Part shown: positions 8,812-20,364 of the stretch, piece after piece
Position numbering within the stretch: position 1 is the first letter of the stretch
Layout of the letters: every line of letters starts with the position of its first letter
DNA from: Sphingomonas sp. Leaf32
GTDB taxonomy: Bacteria > Pseudomonadota > Alphaproteobacteria > Sphingomonadales > Sphingomonadaceae
Assembly (NCBI RefSeq): GCF_001421765.1
Contig: NZ_LMLA01000010.1
Location: 124,001 to 188,000 of the forward strand
Reading direction: 5' to 3'
Length of the DNA: 64,000 nucleotides
Notes under the pieces: model-generated
What the model was told of the DNA's origin: nothing
Seen by the model: only the letters and a program-made list of their open reading frames with translations
Database searches by the model: none
Position numbers and translations under genes: made by a program

Positions 8812-8982
8812 GGCAGGGGCTATGCCGCACCTGCGAAACAAAATCGACCCCCGACCCTTCCTCGCTCGCGTCGTGTCGGACCGGGCCGCAAACACGCTTG
8901 GGCGTTCTACCCCGCGATTGGTGATCGTGCTGCGATGCGGTATGGTTGCCGTTCGATGGACGCAGGCTGCGGAGATTTGGCA

Positions 8983-10389
8983 ATGCAACGAACCTGGCAC
9001 CCACTTCGCAACAGGCGGCGGCGCGCGACGATCGCGTCGGCGGGACTGGCGGGAGTCGCCGCGCTTGGACTGTCGCTGCTGTGGGCCGGTGCGGCCGCGC
9101 CGACCAAGCCGCTGGTTGCGCTGACCCTGAACTATGAGGCGCTGCCTGCGCGGGCAAAGCCGATCATCATGGGCGTCGGCGTGCATTTCGGCCTGAACCA
9201 GACCTGGGGCTACGAAGCCGCGCCCACCGCGAAGGCGATCGCGATGCTGGGCGTCGATTCGTTTCGCGACGACCTGCCGTGGCAGGTGTTCAAGCGCAAT
9301 GGGCTGGACCAGCCGGGATCGCTGTCGCCGCGTCTCGCGGGCATGATCGCGGCGACGCCGGTGCGTCCGTTGCTGATACCGGCCTATGGTCATCCCGCTT
9401 TCCGCAAGGGGGCGACACCGATCGATGACGAGGGGCGCGCGCTCTTCGCGGCCTTTGCCGGCGAGGCGGCAAAGGCGATGCGGGCCAAGCCGCCTTATTA
9501 CGAAATCTGGAACGAGTGGAATATGTCGGCGGCGCAGGGTCGGCCCCGGCTGGCCGATGCCGGCCTGCCCGACGATCCGCGCTCGGCGAGCAACTATGCT
9601 CCGCTGGCGCGTCGCACCGTCGATGCGATCCGCGCCGCCGACCCCAATGCGTTCATCCTGGTCGGCGCGGTGGGCGAGGACCCGCAATGGAAATGGACCG
9701 ATGCGGTCGTGGCGCTGGGCGCGACCGATCGCGCCAACGGCCTGTCGGTCCATTATTACAACCACTGCAAGCGCCAGAATGAACGGACCGCCGCCGAAGC
9801 GATCGGCCGGATCGAACTGCTGCGTCGGATGCAGGTCGCCAAGCAGGGCGACCGCGCGCTGCCGATCTTCATCACCGAAATCGGCTGGCCGACCACGACC
9901 GGCGGGCATTGCGACATTCCCCGCCAGCAGTCTGGCGACAACGCCGCGCAGTTCCTGCTGTGGGCGGCGGCGACGCCGTGGCTGGGCGGGGTATGGATCT
10001 ACCAGATGCGCGATCAGGGACGGAACCCGGCCGAGCTGGAGGATAATTTCGGACTGTTCGATTACGACTACAAGCCCAAGCCAGGGGCCTGCATGGTCGC
10101 CGACGTTACCCGCATCGTCCACGCCGCGCGGCGCTGGCGCGTGTTGCGCCAGGGCGGCGGGCTGACCCTGATCCAGCTCGACGGGACGCAGGGGCGGCGG
10201 CTGGTCGCCTTTGCCGAACAGCAGGGAACGGTGGCGCATCTGTCGTTCGGCGGCCGACCGGTCGCGGCGCGGCCCCTGTGCCAGGCGGCGCCGTCGGCAC
10301 CGGCGGCGACGGTCGATGTGGGCACGCGACCGGTCGTGATCGACGCCGCGCGCCTGTCGGGTGTGCCGCTCAGCGCGACGTTCGACTGA
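8983..10389 (+). CDS. Exported clan GH-A glycosidase (GH39/PslG-like)
   Basis: 468 residues. An N-terminal Arg-rich stretch and one hydrophobic helix (about 17-37) suggest export or a membrane anchor. A TIM-barrel follows, with acid/base Glu178 in YYEIWNEWN and nucleophile Glu299 in FITEIGWPT, the pattern of clan GH-A families such as GH39 and PslG. A small C-terminal beta domain (about 390-468) completes it. A glycosidase in an EPS locus often trims, releases or edits the polymer in the periplasm; this is inference. GGAG lies about nine bases before the ATG. Confidence 0.8.
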   Translation: MQRTWHPLRNRRRRATIASAGLAGVAALGLSLLWAGAAAPTKPLVALTLNYEALPARAKPIIMGVGVHFGLNQTWGYEAAPTAKAIAMLGVDSFRDDLPWQVFKRNGLDQPGSLSPRLAGMIAATPVRPLLIPAYGHPAFRKGATPIDDEGRALFAAFAGEAAKAMRAKPPYYEIWNEWNMSAAQGRPRLADAGLPDDPRSASNYAPLARRTVDAIRAADPNAFILVGAVGEDPQWKWTDAVVALGATDRANGLSVHYYNHCKRQNERTAAEAIGRIELLRRMQVAKQGDRALPIFITEIGWPTTTGGHCDIPRQQSGDNAAQFLLWAAATPWLGGVWIYQMRDQGRNPAELEDNFGLFDYDYKPKPGACMVADVTRIVHAARRWRVLRQGGGLTLIQLDGTQGRRLVAFAEQQGTVAHLSFGGRPVAARPLCQAAPSAPAATVDVGTRPVVIDAARLSGVPLSATFD

Positions 10390-10408
10390 CCCGACCGGTC
10401 AGTCGAAC
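10380..10408. terminator. Bidirectional hairpin spanning two convergent stop codons
   Basis: A perfect 12-bp inverted repeat (10380-10391 and 10397-10408, 5-base loop) contains the stop codon of the glycosidase on the plus strand and of the PilZ protein on the minus strand. Both proteins end Phe-Asp-stop within the arms. No T-tract follows, so termination efficiency is uncertain. Confidence 0.5.
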
Positions 10409-10845
10409 AGCCACAGCATCGCCCCGACCACCGCCCAGCCGCTGGCCGCGATGCCGGTCAGCAGCATCGCGCTAGTGCGGGTCGACAGCTTGGGGCTGAT
10501 CGCGACCGGCTCGGCGCTGCCCGGAAAGGGGTGGACGTTCGACATGACCGCCGCCGTCACCGCGCCCGAGCGCAGCGGTTCGGCAAAGGCGCAGCCATGG
10601 ATCGAGCCCTTGCGCCAGCGGACCTCGGCCTGCACCGTGCCGACGCCGGCGATACCGACACCGATCATGGTGCCGGGGGCCAGCGGCACCGGTGCGTCGA
10701 TCCGGCATCCGTCGCGGGTCAGGTCGGCGACGATGATCGCTTCGGGCGGGTTCTCCGCCAGCCGGAGCGTGCCCGTCCGTTCGACCGTCATCCGATCTTC
10801 GGCACGGCGATCGTCCTGTCGATAGAGATGCGCGTTGATGTTCAC
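10399..10845 (-). CDS. PilZ-domain protein with C-terminal TM helix
   Basis: 148 residues from a GTG start. A PilZ fold occupies about residues 10-105 with RxxxR (Arg13-Arg17, in RRAEDR) and a DxSxxG-like DLTRDG near 42-47, the two motifs that bind cyclic di-GMP. A single hydrophobic helix (about 124-147) at the C-terminus would anchor it in the inner membrane. A c-di-GMP receptor inside an EPS locus is a natural candidate for post-translational control of polymer synthesis, as with Alg44 or BcsA, though here it is a stand-alone small protein. An in-frame ATG at codon 19 would remove the first arginine motif, which argues for the GTG. Confidence 0.75.
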   Translation of the reverse strand: MNINAHLYRQDDRRAEDRMTVERTGTLRLAENPPEAIIVADLTRDGCRIDAPVPLAPGTMIGVGIAGVGTVQAEVRWRKGSIHGCAFAEPLRSGAVTAAVMSNVHPFPGSAEPVAISPKLSTRTSAMLLTGIAASGWAVVGAMLWLFD

Positions 10846-11265
10846 GTCGGGTTCCCGGTCACTACACGAGACATGTCGTCCCTGACCGCGTTTCTAACCC
10901 GCCGGCCGTTCCGAAAGGGTGTTCCTAAATGGTTACCATCGCGGCAATCTTTTGCCGTTGCCGGCAAGCGATTGCCGGCTACCGATCAGGCGGCATCGGC
11001 ATGATGGGTGGACGCCGGCAGCGCAGGACCCGTATCCTGATGCGGCCTGCCAATGGTCATGTCTTGTAGCAAGGCGCTTGATAACGACCGTCATGCTTTG
11101 ACATATAAAAATCCAAGAAAATCATATGAATAGCCAGGGTTATGCTGTGCTTTTGGGTAAGGGAAGGTGCTCCGCAATTACTGTGGAAACGAATCCGAAA
11201 AGCTGGATTGTGGAGTAGCAGCCTGTCTTCTATGGCAAGTCGAACCAGAGACGAAGGCGATACCC
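10846..11265. other. 420-bp non-coding gap with AT-rich patch
   Basis: No gene is seen here. The right half (about 11085-11170) is distinctly AT-rich compared with the rest of the window, suggesting either a promoter region or foreign DNA upstream of the broken acyltransferase gene. Short inverted elements (e.g. CGGCAAT and ATTGCCG around 10943-10980) occur in the left half. Confidence 0.5.
11098..11127 (+). promoter_or_regulatory. Candidate sigma-70-like promoter
   Basis: TTGACA at 11098-11103 is followed after 18 bases by TCATAT (11122-11127) in the AT-rich patch, about 140 bases upstream of the acyltransferase pseudogene start. Picked by eye only. Confidence 0.3.
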
Positions 11266-12267
11266 ATGAGCACTGCCCAGGCGTTGAGTACCCCTGAAGC
11301 AAGCGCCTCGTCAGCGCTTCACAGTCGGGTCAACGGAATAGACGTGTTCCGTTTTCTGGCGGTTGTCGGCGTCGTTTTTATCCACGCCAATAACAAGACG
11401 ACGTTCGGAACCGCGTTCGACCTCGCGTCCCGTTTCGGCGTCCCGTTCTTCTTCATCGTCGCCGGATATTTTGCCGGGATGAAGTCGGATCTCTCGTTTT
11501 TCAACGCGGTGCGCCACATCGTGCAGCGGATATTGATTCCGTTCGCAGTCTGGCTGGTCCTCTATCTCGTCTATTTCGAATATCGCCCTCCGGTACTGGC
11601 CGAACCGCTGACCGTCGCATGGGTGCTGATGACCGGGGGGCCGGCCTTCCATCTCTGGTTCCTGCCGAGCCTCGCCTTCGGCACGCTCATGCTCGTCGTG
11701 CTGCGGCGCTTCTGTAGCCTGCCGATGCTCGTCGGAACGGCCGTCGTCCTGTACGCGGGCGGGTAGGTCGTCGGCCCCTATGCGCGCTTCCTGTTCACCG
11801 ATCCCGATCCGCTGCTCAATATCCGGAACGGCCTGTTTTTCGGCTTTCCGTTCATGGTCTTCGGATACTGCCTGCGTCGGAAGTCCTGGGAAGGCTCCTT
11901 CCTGCTCGGCATGGTGCTGTATATCGTCGGCCTCGCCCTGATGGGCGGTGAGTTCAAAATTCTCGCTGCGTTTCCCGGCAAACTGAAGATCGACCTTCTG
12001 CTCGGTACGGTTCCGATGGGACTGGGCATGTTTTTCATGGCGCTGAACCTCCCCGATCTCGCCGTGACGCGCCCATTAGCGAAGATCGGTCGATACAGCC
12101 TCGGCATTTTCGCCGCGCACTTCGCCCCGTTGCTGGAATTTCAGCGCATCTTCACGGGAAAGTCGTTCGCGGCCGAACTGGCGGTCGTGATCCTGGTCGT
12201 CGTCACCGCCGCGTTGATCGCCCTGGCATTAGGCCAGTTTCGATGGACCCGCCCGCTGGTACGATAG
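11266..12267 (+). pseudogene. Acyltransferase 3 gene interrupted by one amber codon
   Basis: The frame from the ATG at 11266 encodes an acyltransferase 3 (OafA/WecH-type) membrane protein: RVNGIDVFRFLAVVGVVFIHA with the family's R/K-x10-H signature, then several hydrophobic helices. A TAG at 11764-11766 (codon 167) stops it. The same frame continues without another stop to 12267, with further TM helices and the family-typical C-terminus (KIGRYSLGIFAAHF). So a 333-codon gene is split by one nonsense codon, with no frameshift. Either it is a recent pseudogene or two fragments are made. Proteins of this family O-acetylate extracellular polysaccharides. Confidence 0.8.
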
Positions 12268-12334
12268 CCGTTCGGCCTTGGCCCAGGGCTGCACGGCGGA
12301 GGGCCACTCCGCGGACCCCCGGTAGTACGTACGA

Positions 12335-13501
12335 TCAGGCGGATGGCATCGGCGTGGCGGGGTCGATGTCCATCGTGACGTCGGCGCAGCGTTGCCAGGT
12401 GAGGGTGCGCGCCCGCTCCCGCGCTGTTTCGCCGAACACCTGCCGCGTGGCGGGGTCGCGCAGCAGCCGGACGATCGCGGCGGTCGTCTGCGCCGGATCG
12501 CAATCGTCGACCAGCAGTCCGGTCGCTTCGTCCAGCACGACTTCGGGCACGCCGCCAACCGGTGAGGCGATGCTCGGCACCGACTGTCCGGCGGCTTCGA
12601 GATAGACCAGGCCGAAGCCCTCGATCTTGTCGGTGCGGTTTTCACCGACCAGCAGGAACATGTCGGCGCTGGCGTACAGCGCGCGGATGTCGTCCTGCGC
12701 CAGACCGCCGGTGAACAGGATGGTCGCGTCGGTGTTTGCCACCATCGCCTCCAGCCGCGCCTGATAGCCGGCATCGCCCGGACGGCCGGCAATGACGTAC
12801 ACGACATCGCGGCGCAGGTCGTCGGGAAGCGCTGCGACCGCCGCGATCATCAGCCGGTGGCCCTTGCGTTCGTCCACACGCGACACGCTGAGCAGCAGCG
12901 GGCGGTCGGCGGGGATGCCGAGGCGGGCCTTGACCGCGGCGGTGTCGCCCGCATCGTCGAACCAGTAGGGATTGACGCCCAGCAGCGCGACCTTGGTCGC
13001 GGTATTCGCCAGCGATGGATGGTTCGCGCGCGCGATCGACAGGGTGTATTCGCTGTTCGCGATCACCGCCTCGGCATGGCCGAACACGTTCGTCGTGCGC
13101 AACAGCTTCGGGACCTTGCCTTGCGCCAGGATCAGCGCGTCGGTGCCGTGCAGGAAGATGCGGAACGGCGGCAGCTTGGCGAAGGTACGCGCGATGCCGG
13201 CGGCGATGATGAACGGCCAGTCGGCGATCAGCCAGCGGTCGAACCGCGTGCGCCGCGACAGCAGTGCGCGGACCAGCGTCGGCAGTATCTTCGCCGAATA
13301 GCCCGATGCCGGGAAGCGTTCGACCTTGAACGGATAGCCGGCGTCCTCCGGGTGATCGGCCCGGCCATAATCAGGCGCCAGGACAGTGACGGCGATGCCC
13401 CGCGCCGCCAGCGATTTCGCCAGTTCGACGCAGAAGGTGCCGACGCCGCCGGCATAGGGCGGAAACTCGAAGGTGGGGATCAGCAGCCGTTCCATCGTCA
13501 T
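12335..13501 (-). CDS. Glycosyltransferase family 4
   Basis: 388 residues of GT-B fold. It begins with IPTFEFPPYAGGVGTFCVELAKSLAARG (GGV acceptor loop). It carries LHGTDA, the donor-half LLLSVSRVDERKGH, and the GT4 motif VGENRTDKIEGFGLVYLEAAGQSVP with the two acidic residues. Start: Met-Thr-Met; the first ATG (13501) has GGAG about five bases upstream, the second (13495) is the alternative. It is downstream of the flippase gene on the same strand (73-bp gap) and probably builds the same repeat unit. Confidence 0.88.
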   Translation of the reverse strand: MTMERLLIPTFEFPPYAGGVGTFCVELAKSLAARGIAVTVLAPDYGRADHPEDAGYPFKVERFPASGYSAKILPTLVRALLSRRTRFDRWLIADWPFIIAAGIARTFAKLPPFRIFLHGTDALILAQGKVPKLLRTTNVFGHAEAVIANSEYTLSIARANHPSLANTATKVALLGVNPYWFDDAGDTAAVKARLGIPADRPLLLSVSRVDERKGHRLMIAAVAALPDDLRRDVVYVIAGRPGDAGYQARLEAMVANTDATILFTGGLAQDDIRALYASADMFLLVGENRTDKIEGFGLVYLEAAGQSVPSIASPVGGVPEVVLDEATGLLVDDCDPAQTTAAIVRLLRDPATRQVFGETARERARTLTWQRCADVTMDIDPATPMPSA

Positions 13502-13574
13502 TCCGCTCCGTTGGGATTTAAGGCGCGCACGCCGACATGCGACGATTGTTGCAGGTCTGAAAAAGCCGGGGACG

Positions 13575-14867
13575 TCACAGCGGCGCCTCGACGGCAGTGC
13601 CGGGCGCAACGATCTCGCCGCGCCCGACATGGCGCAGATAGAGCAGGCGGATGACCAGCAGGCTGGTGGCGGTGGCGACCGCCGACAGCCCGGCACCGAT
13701 CAGCCCGAACGCCCACATGAACCCGGCCCCGAACGCCAGCGCGAGGAGGACGCCGACGACATTGGTCGCGGCATAGGCATGGTCGCGGCCCATGCTGGTG
13801 ATCGCCACGTTGAGCAGGTCCGACCCCGAACGGATGACGGCCGCCAGCAGCATGATGACCAGCAGCGTGCGATAGACCGGGAAACGCCCCTCGGGGCTAA
13901 GATAGAAGATGACCTCGGTCGCCGCGAAGATGACCGCGGCGAGCACGCCGGCATAGGCCAGCGTCCTGACCATCTGTCGCCGCAGTTCTGCCCGCCATTC
14001 CGCCCCGTCGCCGCTCCGCGCCGCCCGGACCATGCGTGGCAGCGCCAGCTGGACGACGGCGGTGGTGATGAGGGTCTGTAGCGCGTTGGTGATCGAGAAA
14101 TAGAAGCTGTAGATGCCCGTCGCGGCCAGCCCCAGCAGCGCGTTCAGGATGAAGCGGTCGGCATAGCCCAGGCCGACGATGCCAAGATCGCTGAAATAGA
14201 TGTACCACGCATCGCGCACCCGCTTGCCCAGCCGACCGAGCTGCATCGGATCGCGCAGGCCGTCGCGGATCGGCCAGCGGCGCAGATGGGCGAATAACAT
14301 GGCATAGGCAACAAAATGGCTGGCGATCCAGCCGATGAAGATGGCGTTGAGCGTCTGCAGCGGCGGATACAGGAAGCCGATGCCGACGACGATCGGGATC
14401 CACAGCGCTGAGCGGATGAACACCATGACATTGGCGAACAGCGCCATCTCCAGCCCGATCATCGGCATGTAGATGTCGAGTGCCAGCGTCTCCAGCCACA
14501 GCAGGATGAGGATGAGGATGGCCGTTTCGCTCAAGGACCCCGTCATCCATACCAGTATCGGTACGACGACGATCGTCCCGGCCAGCAGCGATGCGATGGA
14601 GATGGCCAGCCGGTCGCGGACCAGCCCCGCCGCCGTCGCCGGCGTATGCCCGACGACTTCGCGCGAAACGAAATAGTTCAGGCCCCAGCCGACCGCCGCC
14701 GGCACGATGCCGATCGCGCCGATCGCGAGGCCATAGATGCCCGCCGCCTCCAGCCCCAGCTGGCTGACGATGTAGAAGGAAAGGGCGAAGCGGAAGAACA
14801 GCTGCGATCCGCGGATCGCCATGTTCGGCAACCCTCCGCGCATCAATTTGCCCGCAACCCCCGCCAT
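13575..14867 (-). CDS. Wzx-like polysaccharide flippase
   Basis: 430 residues with about 12-14 hydrophobic helices evenly spread, charged cytoplasmic loops and no catalytic motifs: the layout of MATE/MOP-superfamily lipopolysaccharide flippases (Wzx/RfbX). It would move undecaprenyl-linked repeat units across the inner membrane. The ATG at 14867 was chosen; a GTG at 14933 adds 22 residues without a Shine-Dalgarno. Together with the GumB-type exporter it points to a Wzx/Wzy-dependent pathway. No Wzy polymerase was recognised in the window, so it may lie to the left. Confidence 0.82.
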   Translation of the reverse strand: MAGVAGKLMRGGLPNMAIRGSQLFFRFALSFYIVSQLGLEAAGIYGLAIGAIGIVPAAVGWGLNYFVSREVVGHTPATAAGLVRDRLAISIASLLAGTIVVVPILVWMTGSLSETAILILILLWLETLALDIYMPMIGLEMALFANVMVFIRSALWIPIVVGIGFLYPPLQTLNAIFIGWIASHFVAYAMLFAHLRRWPIRDGLRDPMQLGRLGKRVRDAWYIYFSDLGIVGLGYADRFILNALLGLAATGIYSFYFSITNALQTLITTAVVQLALPRMVRAARSGDGAEWRAELRRQMVRTLAYAGVLAAVIFAATEVIFYLSPEGRFPVYRTLLVIMLLAAVIRSGSDLLNVAITSMGRDHAYAATNVVGVLLALAFGAGFMWAFGLIGAGLSAVATATSLLVIRLLYLRHVGRGEIVAPGTAVEAPL

Positions 14868-15020
14868 GGCGTATCGATACCCCCAATCGCACCGAAAGTC
14901 CGCCGGAATGGCAACCGCGCGATATTGCTGCACTGCAAAATTGCGCTAGGCGATTATGCACGATGCGTAAAGCGTTCGGCGGGTATGGACGATTGCGGTG
15001 TATAGAAGGGATGGCGGGTC

Positions 15021-16094
15021 GTGAAGACAGCAGGACGGGCGGCTTCACGCCTCGATTCGCTACAGATATTGCGCTTTTTCGCCGCGTTCCTGGTGCTGAT
15101 CGGACATACGCAACATGCGCTGCTCGAACGGCTGGGTGCGGGCGCCGGACGCTATGCCTTCGTCCCCCTCGACTGGGGGCTGGGGGTCGACGTGTTCTTC
15201 GTCATTTCCGGCTTCGTCATGTATTATCTGATGCATGACCGGTTCGCGCGACCGGGCGCCACCGCGACGTTCCTGCGCCGCCGGATCGTGCGGGTCGTGC
15301 CGATGTACTGGCTGTTCACGACGCTGGTGCTGGCCGTCGGCCTCGCGACCGGCGCGATCGACCTGCCCTGGAGCAACATCCTCTTTTCCTACCTGTTCCT
15401 GCCGGGGCCGGTGTGCGGCGACTATTGCTTTCCGGTCTTCACGCTTGGCTGGACGATCAATTACGAGATGTTGTTCTATGCGCTGTTCGCGCTGGCGCTG
15501 GGCTTTGCGCGGCGTACCGGCGTTATCGTGGTCGTCGGCCTGATCGTCGGGCTGATCGTGATCGGACAGGTGGTGCCGGCGTCGTGGTCGATGCTGCATT
15601 TCTGGGGCTATCCGATCATCGGCGAATTCCTGTTCGGGATTGCATTGGCCGCTGCGTTCCTGCGCGGATGGCGGGTGTCGCGTGGCGCCGGCTGGGCGAT
15701 GGTCGTGGCGGGGCTGGCGCTCGCGTTCGTCTGCTATCAGCTGGACCTGTACGATCATATCTGGCGGCTGTGGACCGGCGGCATCCCGGCGGCGCTGATC
15801 CTGGGCGGCGCGGTGTTCGGGCTGGAGCCGCGCGGCGAACATGGCCGCTGGATGACGTTGCTCGTGCTGGGCGGCGATGCGTCCTACGCGCTGTATCTGT
15901 CGCATCCGGTGACGATTCGCGTGACCGATGCGATCGCGGCCAGGATCGGCCTGTTCGACCGTGCGCCCTGGGCGTTCTGGGCCGGAACGGTGGTCGCGGC
16001 GGTGATCGGTTCGTTCGTCGTTCACTTTCTTGTCGAAAAGCCGTTGCTCTCCCGCTTTTATCGCCGACCCAATCTCGGCGCGGGCATTCCGTAA
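15021..16094 (+). CDS. Acyltransferase 3 family protein
   Basis: 357 residues, about ten TM helices. The N-terminus has [25 protein letters not shown] with the family's catalytic-region His. It continues with [16 protein letters not shown] and the [15 protein letters not shown] signature of the OafA/YrhL group, and SYALYLSHP near the C-terminus. These inner-membrane enzymes acetylate or succinylate exported sugars. The start is a GTG at 15021. It is divergent from the flippase gene. It is intact, unlike the related gene at 11266-12267, so the EPS may still be acylated by this enzyme. Confidence 0.88.
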   Translation: MKTAGRAASRLDSLQILRFFAAFLVLIGHTQHALLERLGAGAGRYAFVPLDWGLGVDVFFVISGFVMYYLMHDRFARPGATATFLRRRIVRVVPMYWLFTTLVLAVGLATGAIDLPWSNILFSYLFLPGPVCGDYCFPVFTLGWTINYEMLFYALFALALGFARRTGVIVVVGLIVGLIVIGQVVPASWSMLHFWGYPIIGEFLFGIALAAAFLRGWRVSRGAGWAMVVAGLALAFVCYQLDLYDHIWRLWTGGIPAALILGGAVFGLEPRGEHGRWMTLLVLGGDASYALYLSHPVTIRVTDAIAARIGLFDRAPWAFWAGTVVAAVIGSFVVHFLVEKPLLSRFYRRPNLGAGIP

Positions 16095-16297
16095 GGCGCA
16101 GTCCTGCTAATGAGAATGCCGATCAAAAACTGTTGACCTTTTGCGCCGATTATGAGCGTATCGCACTCTTCCCCCCGGTGCCCCCGGTTGCTAAGGCGCA
16201 GCGGTTATCGCTCGTATTCGCATGTGCGGCGGGCCTTGCGAGCGGAATTGCCGCTCCGTCCGGGCCGGGCTGCCATGACCAACTGGGAAGGACCCGC

Positions 16298-18973
<2,676 letters not shown>

Positions 18974-18994
18974 GCGCGACTGCCGGAAGGCCAG

Positions 18995-19033
18995 AAGGGC
19001 CGCGTCTCCCAACCGGAGGCGCGGCCCTTTTCC
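18995..19033 (+). terminator. Rho-independent terminator of acnA
   Basis: A GC-rich 13-bp stem (AGGGCCGCGTCTCC pairing with GGAGGCGCGGCCC, one G-T wobble, short CAACC-type loop) is followed by TTTT. It starts about 20 bases after the acnA stop codon. Confidence 0.8.
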
Positions 19034-19093
19034 GTCAGGGCCGTTTGCGACCGGCTTCAGCCACCGTCATCGCTTTGGGGGCGGATTGCCCCT

Positions 19094-19519
19094 TTAGGCC
19101 GGAATGGCTTTGCGGGCACATAGGGTCAGAGACGGAAAGCGACCGGTCCGGTCCGCCCCGCAACGCACATAGCCGTCCTGTACCAGCCGCTGTTCCGCCC
19201 AGGCCTGAAACGCCCATGATCCGGCGAGGGCCACCGGCACGGCGATCATCGCCGCCACCGCGATCCCATTGCCGATCCGGCGCATCGCGCTGCCATCCCG
19301 AAATGCCGCCATCGTTCCCCATGCCGCCAACGCGATGAGGATCGGCATCAGGACCAGCATTCCGACGTCGCCGCCCGACACCCGAACCTCTGCGGCGCCA
19401 CCGTGCCATGCGGCCAACGACGCCGTGATCGAACCTGCCAGCAACCATCCGCACAGCAGCGACAGCGTCAGGCCGATGCCCGCCATGAGGATCGCGGCCC
19501 GGCGCCGCTCGCGCGTCAT
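19094..19519 (-). CDS. Small multi-TM protein, third gene of unknown operon
   Basis: 141 residues: three hydrophobic helices (about 9-35, 51-72, 84-105) and a polar C-terminal tail containing two cysteines spaced GYVRCGADRTGRFPSLTLC. The tail pattern recalls, from memory, DUF1240-type small membrane proteins. Its ATG overlaps the stop of the preceding gene (ATGA), so it is translationally coupled to it. Being a small membrane protein directly behind a membrane-active-looking protein, it could be an immunity partner; this is inference only. Confidence 0.7.
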   Translation of the reverse strand: MTRERRRAAILMAGIGLTLSLLCGWLLAGSITASLAAWHGGAAEVRVSGGDVGMLVLMPILIALAAWGTMAAFRDGSAMRRIGNGIAVAAMIAVPVALAGSWAFQAWAEQRLVQDGYVRCGADRTGRFPSLTLCARKAIPA

Positions 19520-20364
19520 CGCAGGGTCGGATAGCGGGGAAGGAGTTTCCAGAAGATGTCGCGGATCTGCCGCTTTCCTTCGGCGATCGCGGCATCGCGG
19601 ATCAGGTCGATGACGTTTCCGGCAAACTGAAAGGCCGTGGTCTGTCCGCGTGCGACCAGGGCCTGCTTCTTGCGCTCCAGCTCGGCGATGCCTTCGTCGA
19701 GCTGTTTCTGCAGGCGTTCGGTGAATCGGTATTTCTCATCCAGCGCATCGAGCGCCCATCCGACGCCCAGTCCGACGACGACGGCGATCACCAGCGGTCC
19801 GGCCGCCACGGTCATGCCCAGTGCTACCGCTGCTGACCCCGCCGCATAGCCTACGCCGCCTGCAATCAACGCCTTGCTGACATCCCCGGCGATACCCCCG
19901 AGCATCTGGCCCAGAGTCGCCTCGTCCCGAATGACGTAGTCGACGATGTTCCAGACCGTCAGCAGGACGACCGATACGATCGTGCCGCCCTTCGCCGACT
20001 TCGCGACCCCGGCCTTGCCGATCCCCAGGCCCACGACCTTGGGATGGAGCGCGCCATATTTCGTTCCGGTCAGGACGCGACGCAGGCCCGGATAGCCTTT
20101 GAACACGACATGCAGCTTGCCGTTGTAGCTCTTGAAATAGCAGCGGCCGCGAATGCCGGTTTCCCGCACCAGCTTGCGGATCAGCATCGCATCGTCGGTC
20201 GCGGAAAAATAATTCGCGACCGTATGCCAGTTGTCGCTGTAGTCTTTCCAATGCTTGTCGGCTGCGGCCTGCGTCATCTTGCCGGTAGCGACCGCCTCGG
20301 TCAGCCACATGCGGACGAGCATGTCCCGATCGGCGATGACGATCTGGTTGGTCTGATCGCTCAT
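19516..20364 (-). CDS. Glycine-rich membrane protein of unknown function (candidate pore-forming effector)
   Basis: 282 residues, not confidently recognised. Residues 1-95 are soluble. Then comes a basic stretch FKGYPGLRRVLTGTKYG. Three hydrophobic segments follow: about 118-140, and a Gly/Ala-rich pair about 158-205 (IAGGVGYAAGSAAVALG and GPLVIAVVVGLGVGWAL), separated by the acidic VIRDEATLGQMLGGIAGD. A coiled-coil-like charged helix (about 206-245) ends the protein. The glycine-zipper hairpin resembles, from memory, E. coli YafU and relatives found near toxin loci. It overlaps both neighbouring genes by four bases. Confidence 0.7.
   Translation of the reverse strand: MSDQTNQIVIADRDMLVRMWLTEAVATGKMTQAAADKHWKDYSDNWHTVANYFSATDDAMLIRKLVRETGIRGRCYFKSYNGKLHVVFKGYPGLRRVLTGTKYGALHPKVVGLGIGKAGVAKSAKGGTIVSVVLLTVWNIVDYVIRDEATLGQMLGGIAGDVSKALIAGGVGYAAGSAAVALGMTVAAGPLVIAVVVGLGVGWALDALDEKYRFTERLQKQLDEGIAELERKKQALVARGQTTAFQFAGNVIDLIRDAAIAEGKRQIRDIFWKLLPRYPTLR

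Noticed and set aside
11167..11265. An N-terminal extension of the acyltransferase pseudogene
   Set aside because: The upstream codons are in frame but encode a Cys-rich, non-family stretch; the ATG at 11266 has a GAAGG-type site and begins just before the family's conserved region.
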